Positions 17,001 through 25,620 of a stretch of DNA of 64,000 nt are shown piece by piece. Numbering within the stretch: the stretch's first letter is position 1; each line of letters starts with the position of its first letter. The stretch spans positions 620,001 through 684,000 of the forward strand of contig NZ_OY726394.1 of NCBI RefSeq assembly GCF_963378075.1. The letters are read 5' to 3'. The notes beneath the pieces are model-generated. The model was not told where the DNA came from, made no database searches, and worked only from the letters and a program-made list of their open reading frames with translations. Made by a program: the position numbers and the translations under genes. This DNA is from Mycolicibacter sp. MU0083 (GTDB lineage Bacteria > Actinomycetota > Actinomycetes > Mycobacteriales > Mycobacteriaceae).

Positions 17001-17382
17001 GGGCGCAGAACTGGTGAATGGTGACGATGGTCGCGGCATCGAAATCGGCCAGCGCGTCGCGAAGCCGGGCCGCGCGCTGCCGCAGGACGTCGGCGGACCC
17101 GTCACACAGGTGCCGCTCCACGTCGTTGTCCGGCGGACGCTGCCCCGACAGTGCTGCGGCCGCACCGGCCACCTGGGCGCGCACCCGATCACGCAGTTCC
17201 CGGCTGGCCAACCGGCCGAACGTGACCAGCAGCAACTGGTCCGGGCGGGCCCGGCCCTCGGCCAGGTAGCGGGTGGCCAGCGCGGCCAGGGTGAACGTCT
17301 TGCCGGTGCCGGCGCTGGCCTCCAGCACCGTGGTGGACCCGGCGGCGGGCAGCGGCCCGAGCAGGTCGAAAGGCTGCGTCAC
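14080..17382 (-). CDS. recB: RecBCD helicase-nuclease subunit RecB
   Basis: 1100 residues, a 3'-to-5' superfamily 1 helicase with a C-terminal nuclease. Walker A EASAGTGKTFTLAALATRY near residue 25, Walker B PVVMVDEFQDTDPVQWEV, motif III GDPKQAIYGFRGGDIYTY, motif VI ITYVALTRAQSQVVAWWG, and the nuclease active site LVVDYKTNNLG near residue 1000. GTG 17382 overlaps the recC stop by four bases and begins the conserved sequence (TQPFDLLGPLPAAG); a longer frame runs into recC. Confidence 0.96.
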   Translation of the reverse strand: MTQPFDLLGPLPAAGSTTVLEASAGTGKTFTLAALATRYLAEGRARPDQLLLVTFGRLASRELRDRVRAQVAGAAAALSGQRPPDNDVERHLCDGSADVLRQRAARLRDALADFDAATIVTIHQFCALVLKSLGVAGDTDETLTLVESLADLVGEIVDDRYLQRFGHDETPPPFSREEALKLANRVVEEPAAQLRPLDPEPGTEAAVRLEFAGEVLAELAHRKRRQGILGYTDLLTLLRDALRRSGSDAAERMRRRWPVVMVDEFQDTDPVQWEVIDSAFRGHCTLVLIGDPKQAIYGFRGGDIYTYLAAARTADDRRTLDTNWRSDSDLVDCLQVVMGDTRLGHREIVVPQVQAHHRGQRLAGAPHNAPFRLRVVDRPTLGCSAAKEILIDPLRTHIAADLAADIAALLGSGASYDGRPITAGDIAILVDRHPDARLCRDALSALDIPVVYTGDANVFATGAAADWLCLLEAFDAPHRSGLVRAAACTMFFGETAETLAAGGDALTDRVAQTLREWTDHARQHGIAAVFEAAKLAGMGRRVLSGRGGERQLTDCAHIGQLLNRAAHDERLGLPGLRDWLRKQCEDQTSRATERTRRLDSDTGAVQLMTVFMAKGLQFPVVYLPFLFNRNIGDRGDLLYHEPGADGTETRCLYIGGAAGPDRGRAKQFHHVEETLDHLRITYVALTRAQSQVVAWWGPSKDEVNSGLSRLLRGRSHGSVEVPTSCLPKPSDDEAWAHFEAWQDVGGPVVEHSQVIAPTPVPRPSSPTDLAVRHFHRRIDTDWRRTSYSALVRHAQEGTPAGVGSEPESHARDDESQDITVSQAAVGVGTDLRSPMADLPAGAAFGSLVHAVLETADPFAADLAAELAAQVRVHEPWWPIGVDADVLAAALVPMHDTPLGPLAGDVTLRRVGIADRLRELDFEIPLAGGDGPDTGPPVRVADVGALLRAHLDAADPFAPYADRLLSEALGGQPLRGYLSGSLDVVLRLPDRRYLVVDYKTNNLGETAADYGPSRMAEAMLHSDYPLQALLYTAVLHRFLRWRQPNYDPDRHLGGVLYLFVRGMCGPATPTVDGTPTGVFSWRPPTALVVALSDLLHQGAGV

Positions 17383-20300
17383 AGTGTGCCCTCCCCGGCC
17401 AGCAGCGGGGACCACACTCGCCGGGCGAGCGCCCCCAACCGGGTGCTCTCCCCGGTGATCTCCTCCCCGGCGCGGGGAGTGCCCAGCAGTCGATCGAGTG
17501 GGGCGTCGGGCCCCCACACCTTGCAGACCGCCTTGTCGGTGTTCTCCCCGAACCTGCCCGTCCAGACGTAGCGGGTCTTCCACAGCGGGTCGTCACCGGA
17601 GCGGCGGGCGTCGGCCCAGGCGTAGCTGGTCTTCAACGGCAGCGGCAGCGGTTCACGCCGGCCCGCGTCGTAGATCGCCACCAGCTGGCGCAGTGCCGCC
17701 GCCGGGTCGGCGTCGGCGGCGAACAGCCGCTGGCTGATGGGGCTGCGGGCGCCCTTGCCGATGGACAGCGCCGACCAGCCCCGCCCGGGATGCTGCGCGG
17801 CCAACGCCAGCAGGGTGATCCAGTCCTGCAGAACATGTTTGGGGGCCAGCTTGGAATAGGTGACCGAGACGGTACGGGTCCCGTAGACGCCGGAGACGGT
17901 GCCGGTCAGGCGCCGGCCGTCGCCCAGTTGCAGGTCGATGTCGTAGGCGGCCGGATCGCCCGTGCGGTGCGGGATCGCGGCTTCGGCCAGCGCCCGGGCC
18001 TGATCGCGGATCTCGCAGGCGGCCCGCATGCCCAGCCGGGCGGGCGGCAGTGCGCCGCGGCGCCACTCGGCGTTCGCGGCGTCGTCGGGGTGCATGCCGC
18101 CGAGCATGTCGGTGAGCATCCGGTCGCCGACCGACCAGGTCTGCAGGGCGTCGATCTCCACCGGCATGGCGTCCTCGACACCCTCGACGTCCCACGGCAA
18201 CGTGTAATCCAGGGCGCGGAAGAACCCCTTGATCGGATCCTTGAAGAAGGCCAACAGGTCCATCAGTTCCACGTCGCCGGTCGGCGGGTCCAGCAGGGCG
18301 GCGAACATCGCCGGCGGGGCGTGCCGGGTCCCGGCGGCGGCCTCGGCCGCGGTCTGCGCGGTCGGATCGAAGCTGAACGGTCCCGGCGTCCCCAGCGCGC
18401 CCGGCGTCACATTGCGAATATCGAACGGCTGCAACGGATGATCGATCACGACGTGATCCCGCACCGGTGCGCCGGTGGCGGTGGCCGCGGTGGCGTCCAG
18501 GGCGTCGATCAGCTCGGCCAGCGGCACCGCCGGCGGCTGCTGCTTGCCGGTGAGCTCGTCGCAGCCGGTGAACGTGATCACCAGGGTCTCGGTGGCCGCG
18601 CAGACCGCATCGAGGAGCAGTTGACGGTCCTCGGCACGCACGTCGCGTTCCCCGGTGTGCGGGCGGCGGGCCAGGGCGTCGTCGCCGTTGACGTGGTCGG
18701 TCCGCGGGAACACCCCGTCGTCCAGGCCGACCAGGCAGATCACCCGGTGCGGCACCGAACGCATCGGCACCAGCGTGCAGACCGTCAAACCGCCGGTGCG
18801 GAAGTTCGCCCGGGTGGGCCGGCCGGCCAGATCCCCGGACAACAGGGCCCGCACGTCGGACAAGCGCAGCGCGGTATCGGCGTGCGCGCCCGCCTGCGCG
18901 AGCACCTCGGTGAGTTCACGCTCCAGCTGACCGGCCTGCCAGCCGTCGTCGGCGCCGACCCGGGTCAGCGCGGCCACCCCGTCGAGCAGCGCCGCCGACC
19001 ACTCCGACAGCGGCCGTGTCCCGGTGAGCCGGTCCGCGGCGGTCTGCAACCGGTCCACGAACTCCGCCAGCCGCCCGGCCAACTCCACCTGATTGCTGCC
19101 GACGTCGTCGAGCGGCAGCGCGGTGCCCAGCCAGGCCCGGGAATCATCGGACATCGCCACCCCGGTCAGGATCCGGTCCAGGCCGAACCGCCAGGTGTTG
19201 TGCTGAATCCGGTCCAGCCCGTAGGGCTCCCGATGCTCGGCGTCGAAACTCCACCGGATGTTGGCGTCGCGCACCCAGCCGGTGACGACCTCCAGGTCGT
19301 CGTCGGTGAAGGCGAACCGGGCCCGCACCGGCACGGCCTGGGCCAGGTCGAGCACCGTGGTGGCGGTCGCCCGGCTCTCGGCGATGTCCAGCAGGGCGGC
19401 GGCCACCCCCAGCAGCGGATTGGTCTGGACGGTGGCCCGGTCGGCCAACTGCACCCGCAGCAGATGCGCCGGGTGGTTCTCCCCGGCCAGCTCACCCAGC
19501 CCGAAGCCGGCGGTGATCAGCGGCGCGTAGGCCTCGATATCCGGGCACATCACCAGGATGTCGCGGGGCTGCAGGGTCGGGTCGTCGGCGAGCAGACCCA
19601 GCAGCACCTCGCGCAGCACGTCGACCTGGCGGGCCGGGCCGTAGCAGGAGTGCACCTGCACCGAGCGGTCGGCGGCGGCCAGTACCCGCCCGGCCGGGCG
19701 CACCTCGTCGGCGGCGATATCCGATTGCAGCCAGCCCAGCAGGGTGTCCGGAGCCGTTGCGGCGGAAAGGTATTCGTCGGAATCCGGATCGGCGGGCAGG
19801 CCGCGCTGCAGTTCGCGCAGATCACGCCCCAGGGTGTGCAGCAGCGGGTGGCGAGCGGCGGTGCGGCCGGTGTCGTCGGCGCGCGGGACCGGGCCGTGCA
19901 CACCGCGCAGCGCCTGCCAGAGCGCATCGGAGGGGTGCGGCAGCCACAGGTGCAGGTCGTGGTGCACGCCCAGCGCCCCGAGCAGCTCGATGTCGGTGCG
20001 GGCCAGGCGGGTATGCCCGAACAGGCTCAACCGCGCCGGCAGTGTCGCGGTGGGGGCGGTCCGCAGCCGGGCGAGGGTGTCGCGGTGGCGCACATGCGGG
20101 GGATCGATACCGGCCGCGGCCACCAGTGCCCGCCACAACGGCGGCTGCCAGGACAGGTCGGCGTCCAGATCGCCGGTCTCGCCGTTGAGCCAGTCCGCCA
20201 GCATCTCGGGCCGCTCCCGCGCGTAGGAGGCGAACAACCGCGCGAGCCGATGCGCGACCGCATACCTGCGGCCGCGGCGCAGCTCCGCCTCGTCGTCGGT

Positions 20301-20663
20301 GTGGAAGTGGCCCAGATGCCGTGCCAGCGTGGCGCACCACGGCTCGTCGAGGCCGGCGTCGATGACCGCCAGCAGCGGCCAGACCATGGCGTCCGGTGAC
20401 CACGGGTCGGCCTGCGCGGTGCCGGCGATCTCGGCGATCAGCGACCCCGGGCTACGGAACAGCACCCCGGCGCACACCCCGTCGCCGCCGGCGCCGGCAC
20501 CCAATACGTGCGACAGGCGCTGCGACAGCCAGCGCTCCACCCCGCGGGCCGGAACCAGCACCAGCTCCCGGTCGAACGGATCCGCGGGCGGGGTGGCCAA
20601 CAGTGCGCCGAGCCCGGCGACCAGGGTGTCGGTGCGTTCGGCGCGGTGCAGGTGAAGGCCCAT
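17379..20663 (-). CDS. recC: RecBCD subunit RecC
   Basis: 1094 residues, the scaffold and DNA-end-scanning subunit with an inactive helicase and nuclease fold. The N-terminus HLHRAERTDTLVAGLGALLA and VLVPARGVERWLSQRLSHVL match mycobacterial RecC closely. ATG 20663 (MGLHLHRAERTD) is chosen by similarity with M. tuberculosis RecC; GTG 20672 or the start at 20693 are possible. First gene of the operon, followed by recB with a four-base overlap. In M. tuberculosis echA3 follows next along the chromosome; here it is replaced by a dehydrogenase/phosphofructokinase pair. Confidence 0.95.
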   Translation of the reverse strand: MGLHLHRAERTDTLVAGLGALLATPPADPFDRELVLVPARGVERWLSQRLSHVLGAGAGGDGVCAGVLFRSPGSLIAEIAGTAQADPWSPDAMVWPLLAVIDAGLDEPWCATLARHLGHFHTDDEAELRRGRRYAVAHRLARLFASYARERPEMLADWLNGETGDLDADLSWQPPLWRALVAAAGIDPPHVRHRDTLARLRTAPTATLPARLSLFGHTRLARTDIELLGALGVHHDLHLWLPHPSDALWQALRGVHGPVPRADDTGRTAARHPLLHTLGRDLRELQRGLPADPDSDEYLSAATAPDTLLGWLQSDIAADEVRPAGRVLAAADRSVQVHSCYGPARQVDVLREVLLGLLADDPTLQPRDILVMCPDIEAYAPLITAGFGLGELAGENHPAHLLRVQLADRATVQTNPLLGVAAALLDIAESRATATTVLDLAQAVPVRARFAFTDDDLEVVTGWVRDANIRWSFDAEHREPYGLDRIQHNTWRFGLDRILTGVAMSDDSRAWLGTALPLDDVGSNQVELAGRLAEFVDRLQTAADRLTGTRPLSEWSAALLDGVAALTRVGADDGWQAGQLERELTEVLAQAGAHADTALRLSDVRALLSGDLAGRPTRANFRTGGLTVCTLVPMRSVPHRVICLVGLDDGVFPRTDHVNGDDALARRPHTGERDVRAEDRQLLLDAVCAATETLVITFTGCDELTGKQQPPAVPLAELIDALDATAATATGAPVRDHVVIDHPLQPFDIRNVTPGALGTPGPFSFDPTAQTAAEAAAGTRHAPPAMFAALLDPPTGDVELMDLLAFFKDPIKGFFRALDYTLPWDVEGVEDAMPVEIDALQTWSVGDRMLTDMLGGMHPDDAANAEWRRGALPPARLGMRAACEIRDQARALAEAAIPHRTGDPAAYDIDLQLGDGRRLTGTVSGVYGTRTVSVTYSKLAPKHVLQDWITLLALAAQHPGRGWSALSIGKGARSPISQRLFAADADPAAALRQLVAIYDAGRREPLPLPLKTSYAWADARRSGDDPLWKTRYVWTGRFGENTDKAVCKVWGPDAPLDRLLGTPRAGEEITGESTRLGALARRVWSPLLAGEGTL

Positions 20664-20716
20664 CGGGCTCACCATAAACCGCGGTACCGACAACGCGGAC
20701 TCGTAGGCTGGCCGAT

Positions 20717-21883
20717 GTGAAAGCGGTCAGCTGTAGTAATGCCCGACTCGAGGTCGTCGACCTGCCCAGCCCGGTCCCGGCCCGAGGCCAACTGCTCATC
20801 GAGGTGCTGCGCTGCGGGATCTGCGGATCGGACCTGCACGCCCGCCAACACTGCGACGAAGCCGCCGACGTCGCCGCGGCCACCGGATACGACGGCTTCA
20901 TGCGCTCGGATCAACAGGTGATCTTCGGGCACGAATTCTGTGGCGAGGTCCTCGACCACGGCCCCCGCACCCGCAACGCGCCGCGCCCCGGCACCCGGGT
21001 GGTCGCGGTGCCGCTGCTGCGCCGCGGCGACGACGTGCACACCATCGGGCTGTCGGAAGCGGCGCCGGGCGGCTACGCCGAACAGATGATCGTCGAGCAG
21101 GCGTTGACGCTGCCGGTCCCCAACGGGCTGTCGGCGGACGCGGCGGCGCTCACCGAGCCGATGGCGGTCGCCTGGCATGCGGTGCGCCGCGGCGAGGTGG
21201 GCCGCCGCGACGTGGCGATCGTGATCGGCTGCGGGCCGATCGGCCTGGCGGTGGTGTGCATGCTCAAAGCCCGCGGGGTGCGCGCCGTGATCGCCGCCGA
21301 CTTCTCGGCCGGACGACGGGCGCTGGCGCAGCGCTGCGGCGCCGACGTGGTGGTGGACCCGGCGGTCGAATCGCCCTACGACACGGCCGCCGGACACGGC
21401 CACCTCAAGAGGGCGTCCGACGCCCTGGGGCTGGCGGTGGGCACCGTGGAGAAGCTCTACCGGGCGCGGCTGCCCTGGTGGCACGTCTGGCGGGCCGCCG
21501 AAGCCGCCGGCGCCACCACCCCGAAACACCCGGTGATCTTCGAGTGCGTCGGGGTGCCCGGCATCATCGACGGGATCGTCGCCGGGGCGCCGCTGTTCTC
21601 CCGGGTGGTGGTGGTCGGGGTCTGCATGGCCACCGACGCGATCCGGCCGGCGATGGCCATCAACAAGGAGATCGACCTGCGATTCGTCCTGGGTTACACG
21701 CCGATGGAATTCCGCGACACCCTGCACATGATCGCCGAGGGAAAGGTCGATGTGACGCCGTTGATCACCGGTGGCGTCGGCCTGGGCGGGGTGGCCGGCG
21801 CCTTCGACGAACTGGCGGAGGCGGGCAGGCACGCCAAGATCCTGATCGATCCCCGCAGCCCACTGCAGGAGGTGCAGGGATGA
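20717..21883 (+). CDS. Zinc-dependent medium-chain alcohol dehydrogenase
   Basis: 388 residues, GTG start. MDR fold: CGICGSDLHA (catalytic Cys), GHEFCGEV (His-Glu motif of the catalytic zinc), Rossmann motif IGCGPIGLAVVCML near residue 175. The structural zinc lobe with four cysteines is missing; the equivalent loop is RTRNAPRPGTRV. An insertion around 215-265 (HGHLKRASDALGLAVGTVEK...) is longer than in standard family members. It ends in the four-base overlap ATGA with the following phosphofructokinase gene, so both form one operon. Substrate unknown; the partner hints at sugar or polyol metabolism. Confidence 0.88.
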   Translation: MKAVSCSNARLEVVDLPSPVPARGQLLIEVLRCGICGSDLHARQHCDEAADVAAATGYDGFMRSDQQVIFGHEFCGEVLDHGPRTRNAPRPGTRVVAVPLLRRGDDVHTIGLSEAAPGGYAEQMIVEQALTLPVPNGLSADAAALTEPMAVAWHAVRRGEVGRRDVAIVIGCGPIGLAVVCMLKARGVRAVIAADFSAGRRALAQRCGADVVVDPAVESPYDTAAGHGHLKRASDALGLAVGTVEKLYRARLPWWHVWRAAEAAGATTPKHPVIFECVGVPGIIDGIVAGAPLFSRVVVVGVCMATDAIRPAMAINKEIDLRFVLGYTPMEFRDTLHMIAEGKVDVTPLITGGVGLGGVAGAFDELAEAGRHAKILIDPRSPLQEVQG

Positions 21884-22989
21884 CCGACATCAAACGCATC
21901 GCGATCAGCACCGGCGGGGGAGATGCGCCCGGCCTCAATGCCGTCATCTACGCCGCCACGCTGGCCGCGCAGCAGCGCGGCTGGGAGGTCGTCGGGATCC
22001 GGGACGGCTACAACGGCCTGCTGCGGGGCGGGGACTATCCCGACGGTGGGCTGATCGAGCTGACCCGCAACCGGGTCCGCGGGATCATCCACCAGGGCGG
22101 CACCATCTTGGGCAGCACCAACCGCGGTAACCCGATCGCCTACCCGGTACAGCAGGCCGACGGCAGCTGGATCGAACAGGACCGCACCGGTGAGCTGCTG
22201 GAGCGGTTCGCCGAGCACGGCATCGATGCGCTGATCACCATCGGCGGGGACGGCTCCCTGACGATCGGCAACCATCTGCACGAAGCCGGTCTGCGGTTGG
22301 TCGGGGTGCCCAAGACCATCGACAACGATCTGGAATGCACCGTGGCGACCTTCGGGTTCGCCAGTGCGGTCGACTTCGCCTCGGAGTGCATCGACCGGCT
22401 GTTCTCCACCGCCACCTCGCACAGCCGGATCATGGTGGTGGAGGTGATGGGCCGCTACGCCGGGTGGATCGCCCTGCACGCCGGGATGGCTTCCGGGGTG
22501 CACGCCATCCTGCTGCCGGAGATCCCGTATCGCCTGGAACCGGTGGCCGAGCTGATCGCCGAACGCGCACAACGCGGTTCGACGTACTCGATCGTCTGTG
22601 TCGCCGAGGGCGCCCGGCCGGTCGGCGGCGAACGCACCGTGGCGGGCAAATCGGTGGGGCAGGCCGAGCGATTGGGCGGGGTGGGGGCCAAGGTCGCCGC
22701 CGAACTCGAGGCGCTGACCGGGCGGGAGTCGCGTTCGCTGGCGCTCGGGCACCTGTTGCGGGGTGGTTCGCCGACGGCGACGGACCGGTTGCTGGGCCTG
22801 CGGTTCGGTGCGGCCGCGGTGCGGGCGTTGAGTGAAGGGCGCACGGGGGTGATGGTGGCGCTCAACCCGCCGACGGTGGACTACGTGCCGTTGGCCGACG
22901 CCACCCGGCGGCAGAAAACCGTTCCGCTGGACTGCGATTCGATCCAGACCGCCCGTGACGTGGGGATCCGGTTCGGCGACGAGTGCTGA
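21880..22989 (+). CDS. 6-phosphofructokinase family kinase
   Basis: 369 residues, ATG behind AGGAGG. PFK-A fold: STGGGDAPGLNAVI at the start, IGGDGSLTIGNHL, substrate motif PKTIDNDLECTVATFGF and VEVMGRYAGWIALHAG, and C-terminal ALGHLLRGGSPTATDR. The position that separates ATP from pyrophosphate enzymes is Gly (GGDG), pointing to ATP, while Lys in PKTIDND is typical of actinobacterial group III enzymes. It differs clearly from the housekeeping mycobacterial PfkA as I remember it (GGEGT), so it is probably a paralogue. Co-translated with the zinc dehydrogenase upstream. Confidence 0.9.
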   Translation: MTDIKRIAISTGGGDAPGLNAVIYAATLAAQQRGWEVVGIRDGYNGLLRGGDYPDGGLIELTRNRVRGIIHQGGTILGSTNRGNPIAYPVQQADGSWIEQDRTGELLERFAEHGIDALITIGGDGSLTIGNHLHEAGLRLVGVPKTIDNDLECTVATFGFASAVDFASECIDRLFSTATSHSRIMVVEVMGRYAGWIALHAGMASGVHAILLPEIPYRLEPVAELIAERAQRGSTYSIVCVAEGARPVGGERTVAGKSVGQAERLGGVGAKVAAELEALTGRESRSLALGHLLRGGSPTATDRLLGLRFGAAAVRALSEGRTGVMVALNPPTVDYVPLADATRRQKTVPLDCDSIQTARDVGIRFGDEC

Positions 22990-23078
22990 TCGCTGGTGCC
23001 CCGGGGGTAACCGGCGGGCACACACCCCTATGCCCGGATGGGGCGGACGGGGTTGGCGGGATTGTTGGAGGCCAGTTC

Positions 23079-23696
23079 TCAGTACCCCAGCGTGAATCCG
23101 TGGCGCAGCACCAGATCCGAGGTGACGTCGGCGCGCTCGGCCAGCGGCGAGGACTCCACCTCGAACGCGTCGATGCCGAAGAACGCGTAGTTGGCCGAGT
23201 TCTCCGGGGTGGTGCGGGAACGGTAGACGATCGCATCCGGGCATTCGTCGGCCTCGGGCCACCAACGGTGCACCGCATCGGCCAACTGCTGGCAGGTCGC
23301 CCACACCTGGTCGTGCTGGCCGGTGCTGATCTGGTCGTCGACGGCCAGGGCGTCCAGATTGCGCTCGGTGCGCAGGTCGAGCACCCGCAGATGCCGCGCG
23401 GCGGTCAGCGACACCAGCAGGTGGCCGGCGTGATCGGCCGGGATCATCAGCCCGGTCAGTCGATAGCGCTCCCGGAAGGCCCCCACCGGATCGGTTGCCG
23501 CGTAACGGGTCCGGAACGCCCCCGACGGCGGATCGAAACGGTAACGCGGTTCGGCGAACCCGGCCCAGGTCCACTGCCGCGGGTGCTCGGCGTCCAGCCG
23601 CCACAAACGCGTCCCCGCGGTCACCCGGCGGCGACGCAGTCCGGTGGGCCGGGCCGACGGCAGTGCGGCCCGGTAGCCGGCCGGTAGTTCAGGCAC
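23079..23696 (-). CDS. RES-domain toxin
   Basis: 205 residues. The RES fold shows AGTRLWRLDAEH, RYRFDPPSGAFRTRYAATDP (the arginine, glycine and Tyr-x-Ala pattern) and a late GIDAFEVES region. RES toxins such as M. tuberculosis MbcT degrade NAD+. The GTG at 23696 overlaps the antitoxin gene by eight bases. The gene pair is the standard antitoxin-first order. Confidence 0.8.
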   Translation of the reverse strand: MPELPAGYRAALPSARPTGLRRRRVTAGTRLWRLDAEHPRQWTWAGFAEPRYRFDPPSGAFRTRYAATDPVGAFRERYRLTGLMIPADHAGHLLVSLTAARHLRVLDLRTERNLDALAVDDQISTGQHDQVWATCQQLADAVHRWWPEADECPDAIVYRSRTTPENSANYAFFGIDAFEVESSPLAERADVTSDLVLRHGFTLGY

Positions 23697-24204
23697 CGAG
23701 TGCGGCGAGCAGGCGACGCGCGGCCGGTGCGGTCTCGGGTCGGCGCAGCCCCTCGGCGATCGAGACGCCACCCAACTCGTCATGGGTGAGCCGCATGATG
23801 CGGTCGGCGGCCAGCGGGTCGCCGGTGAACCGGCCCAGCAGTTCCAGGATCTCGGGCAGATCGGCGCGCACCCGGGCGTCGTCGAATTGCCAGGCCGGGA
23901 ACCAGGTCTGATTGCCCACGGCCGCGCCGACGAGCTTGCCGCGGCTGCGCAGCCGATGCACCGCCTGCGGGGTGCCGAGCCGCAGCAGGGACTGCACCCG
24001 CGGGGTGGGCAGTGCGCCGGCGACGAAGTCGTCGATGATCGCGGCGCGGCGCTGATCGTTGAGTGCGTGGGAGGCGATGCGCTCCAACGTGCCCTGCGGT
24101 GCGGTGGGCGCCTCCAGCAGCGCATCGAGGACCTGGGCGAATCCGGCGTCGGCACGGGCGCGTTCGGCGACCTGGCGGGCGATCGGTGCGACAGCGGTGG
24201 GCAT
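23689..24204 (-). CDS. Xre/MbcA-like antitoxin of the RES pair
   Basis: 171 residues encoded directly before, and overlapping by eight bases, the RES toxin. The centre has a helical DNA-binding-like part (VQSLLRLGTPQAVHRLRSRG, then LVGAAVGNQTWFPAWQFDD) and a C-terminal DUF2384-like part (DPLAADRIMRLTHDELGGVSIAEGLRR) that would cover the toxin site. It is longer than MbcA (about 110-120 residues). Identification rests partly on the neighbour. Confidence 0.72.
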   Translation of the reverse strand: MPTAVAPIARQVAERARADAGFAQVLDALLEAPTAPQGTLERIASHALNDQRRAAIIDDFVAGALPTPRVQSLLRLGTPQAVHRLRSRGKLVGAAVGNQTWFPAWQFDDARVRADLPEILELLGRFTGDPLAADRIMRLTHDELGGVSIAEGLRRPETAPAARRLLAALGA

Positions 24205-24256
24205 GGCACCATGTTACTCGCCGTTGCGCCGGGTTGAAACAATCGAAACAGATATT

Positions 24257-25111
24257 TCAGGGGCGGTCACGCCGGCGCGCCAGCACCCGCCACCCCACCG
24301 TGACCGCCGCGGCCACCGCGATCGCACCCGCCAGCGGACCGGCGCCCAGCGCGTCGACGCCGTCGGCCAGCCACGACTGCACCGCCCCGGCGGCCTCGAC
24401 CACCGGATCGTGCGGGTCGGCCCCGGCGAAGTACAGCCGGATCTCGTAGACCCCGTAATAGCCGACGTACAACCCGGTCACCAGCACGATCAGCCCCGCG
24501 ATGCGGCCCACATACGGCAGCACCCGGCGCAGCGCGGCGGAGGCCGAAGCGCCCGCCAAGGCCACCGCCGACGCCGCGGCCCCCACCGTGATGCTCATCC
24601 CCGCGGCATAGGCGACGAACGCCAGCACACCGGTCACCGTCGACCCCTGCCGGAAGGTGGTGCTGATCACCGCCAGAAACGGTGCGATCGTGCAGGACAA
24701 CGACGCCACCGCGTAGCCGACGCCGTACCCGTACATCGAGCCGAGACGTGCCGTCGGCGTCCCGCTCGCCGCGGTCGGCAGCAGCACCGGGATATCGCGG
24801 CCGGACAACAGCCAAAGGCCCATCGCCACCAACAGCACCCCGACCGCCACGGTGCCGAACGGCAGATACCGCTGCGCCGAGGCGATCAGCGGGGAGACGG
24901 CCAACCCGAAGATCCCGAACACCGTCAGGAATCCGGCCGACATCACCACGGTGGCCGCGGCCGCCCGGGCCAGGGCGACTGGACGTGACGTGTCCCTGCT
25001 CTCGGCGATCACCAGCCCCAGATACCCGGGCAGAAACGCGAAGCCGCACGGGTTCAACGCCGCCACCAGCCCTGCTCCCAGAGCGAAGCCCAGTGCGGCG
25101 GTATCGATCAC
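24257..25111 (-). CDS. CcdA/DsbD-type thiol-redox membrane protein (Rv2877c-like)
   Basis: 284 residues, GTG overlapping the stop of the thioredoxin-like gene (GTGA). At least six hydrophobic segments. It has the paired conserved cysteines of the CcdA fold: one in LVAALNPCGFAFLPGY (about residue 21) and one in AVASLSCTIAPFLAV (about 135). Such proteins carry electrons from cytoplasmic thioredoxin across the membrane to an extracytoplasmic partner, here very likely the adjacent Mpt53-like protein. A C-terminal extension (PVVEAAGAVQSWLADGVDAL) precedes a last hydrophobic stretch. The same gene pair occurs in M. tuberculosis as Rv2878c-Rv2877c. Confidence 0.88.
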   Translation of the reverse strand: MIDTAALGFALGAGLVAALNPCGFAFLPGYLGLVIAESRDTSRPVALARAAAATVVMSAGFLTVFGIFGLAVSPLIASAQRYLPFGTVAVGVLLVAMGLWLLSGRDIPVLLPTAASGTPTARLGSMYGYGVGYAVASLSCTIAPFLAVISTTFRQGSTVTGVLAFVAYAAGMSITVGAAASAVALAGASASAALRRVLPYVGRIAGLIVLVTGLYVGYYGVYEIRLYFAGADPHDPVVEAAGAVQSWLADGVDALGAGPLAGAIAVAAAVTVGWRVLARRRDRP

Positions 25112-25620
25112 GAATCCGGCAGTGCGGCCAGTCGCCGGTTCAGTTCGGCTTCGGCCAGCGAGCCCGTCACCACCTCGACCCGGCCGTCCGGGCTGATGAA
25201 GGCGTACGCCGGCTGGCGGGTCACCCCGAACTTCGCCCAGACCGCGGCATCGGTGTCGGCCAACTCGGTGAACCCGTCGACGCCGTAGCGGGTGACAAAG
25301 GCGCGCAACGCCTCGAGCCGATCCTGGGCGCCGACACCGACGAACGTCACGTTCGGGTGCGTCTCGGCCAGCCGGGCGACCATCGGCGCATCCTTCTGAC
25401 ACAGCGGGCAGAACGGCGCCCAGAACCACAGCACCGCCGGCCTGCCGTGCAGGCTCGTCCCGGAGAACGGCCGTCCGTCGAGGGTCTGCGCGGTGAAATC
25501 GAGCTGGGCGTCCTCGGCCCGGGTCGGTGAACCGCAGCCGAAGATCAGTCCGATCAGCACCGTCGCCACCACGAACAGCAGGACCGATCGGCCGCGGCCG
25601 GAGGTCGAGTCATGGGGCAT
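25108..25620 (-). CDS. mpt53: Secreted thioredoxin-like protein, Mpt53/DsbE family
   Basis: 170 residues. Signal peptide or anchor LLFVVATVLIGLIFGCG (residues 13-29); the Cys there lies in a poor lipobox, so lipid attachment is uncertain. Thioredoxin fold with the redox site WFWAPFCPLCQKDAPM (C-x2-C) and cis-proline in TRQPAYAFI. Oxidises or isomerises exported proteins together with the CcdA-like partner encoded downstream with a four-base overlap. In M. tuberculosis mpt53 is a SigL target; here no TGAACC/CGT element is visible upstream, but an inverted repeat covers the start codon (25616-25635). Confidence 0.87.
   Translation of the reverse strand: MPHDSTSGRGRSVLLFVVATVLIGLIFGCGSPTRAEDAQLDFTAQTLDGRPFSGTSLHGRPAVLWFWAPFCPLCQKDAPMVARLAETHPNVTFVGVGAQDRLEALRAFVTRYGVDGFTELADTDAAVWAKFGVTRQPAYAFISPDGRVEVVTGSLAEAELNRRLAALPDS

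Noticed and set aside
14536..17571. Open frame of about 1000 codons opposite recB
   Set aside because: Antisense to a clear RecB with all helicase and nuclease motifs; composition is Arg/Gly/His/Gln rich, as expected of a GC-rich shadow frame.
17790..20399. Long plus-strand frame opposite recC
   Set aside because: Same reason: repetitive, no domain, antisense to recC.
21880..22989. Pyrophosphate-dependent phosphofructokinase
   Set aside because: The Lys in PKTIDND is shared with PPi enzymes, but the deciding position is Gly (GGDG), and actinobacterial ATP enzymes also have this Lys.
24059..24988. Plus-strand frames opposite the CcdA-like and antitoxin genes
   Set aside because: Rich in Arg/Gln/His with no domain; the opposite strand has membrane segments and conserved cysteines.
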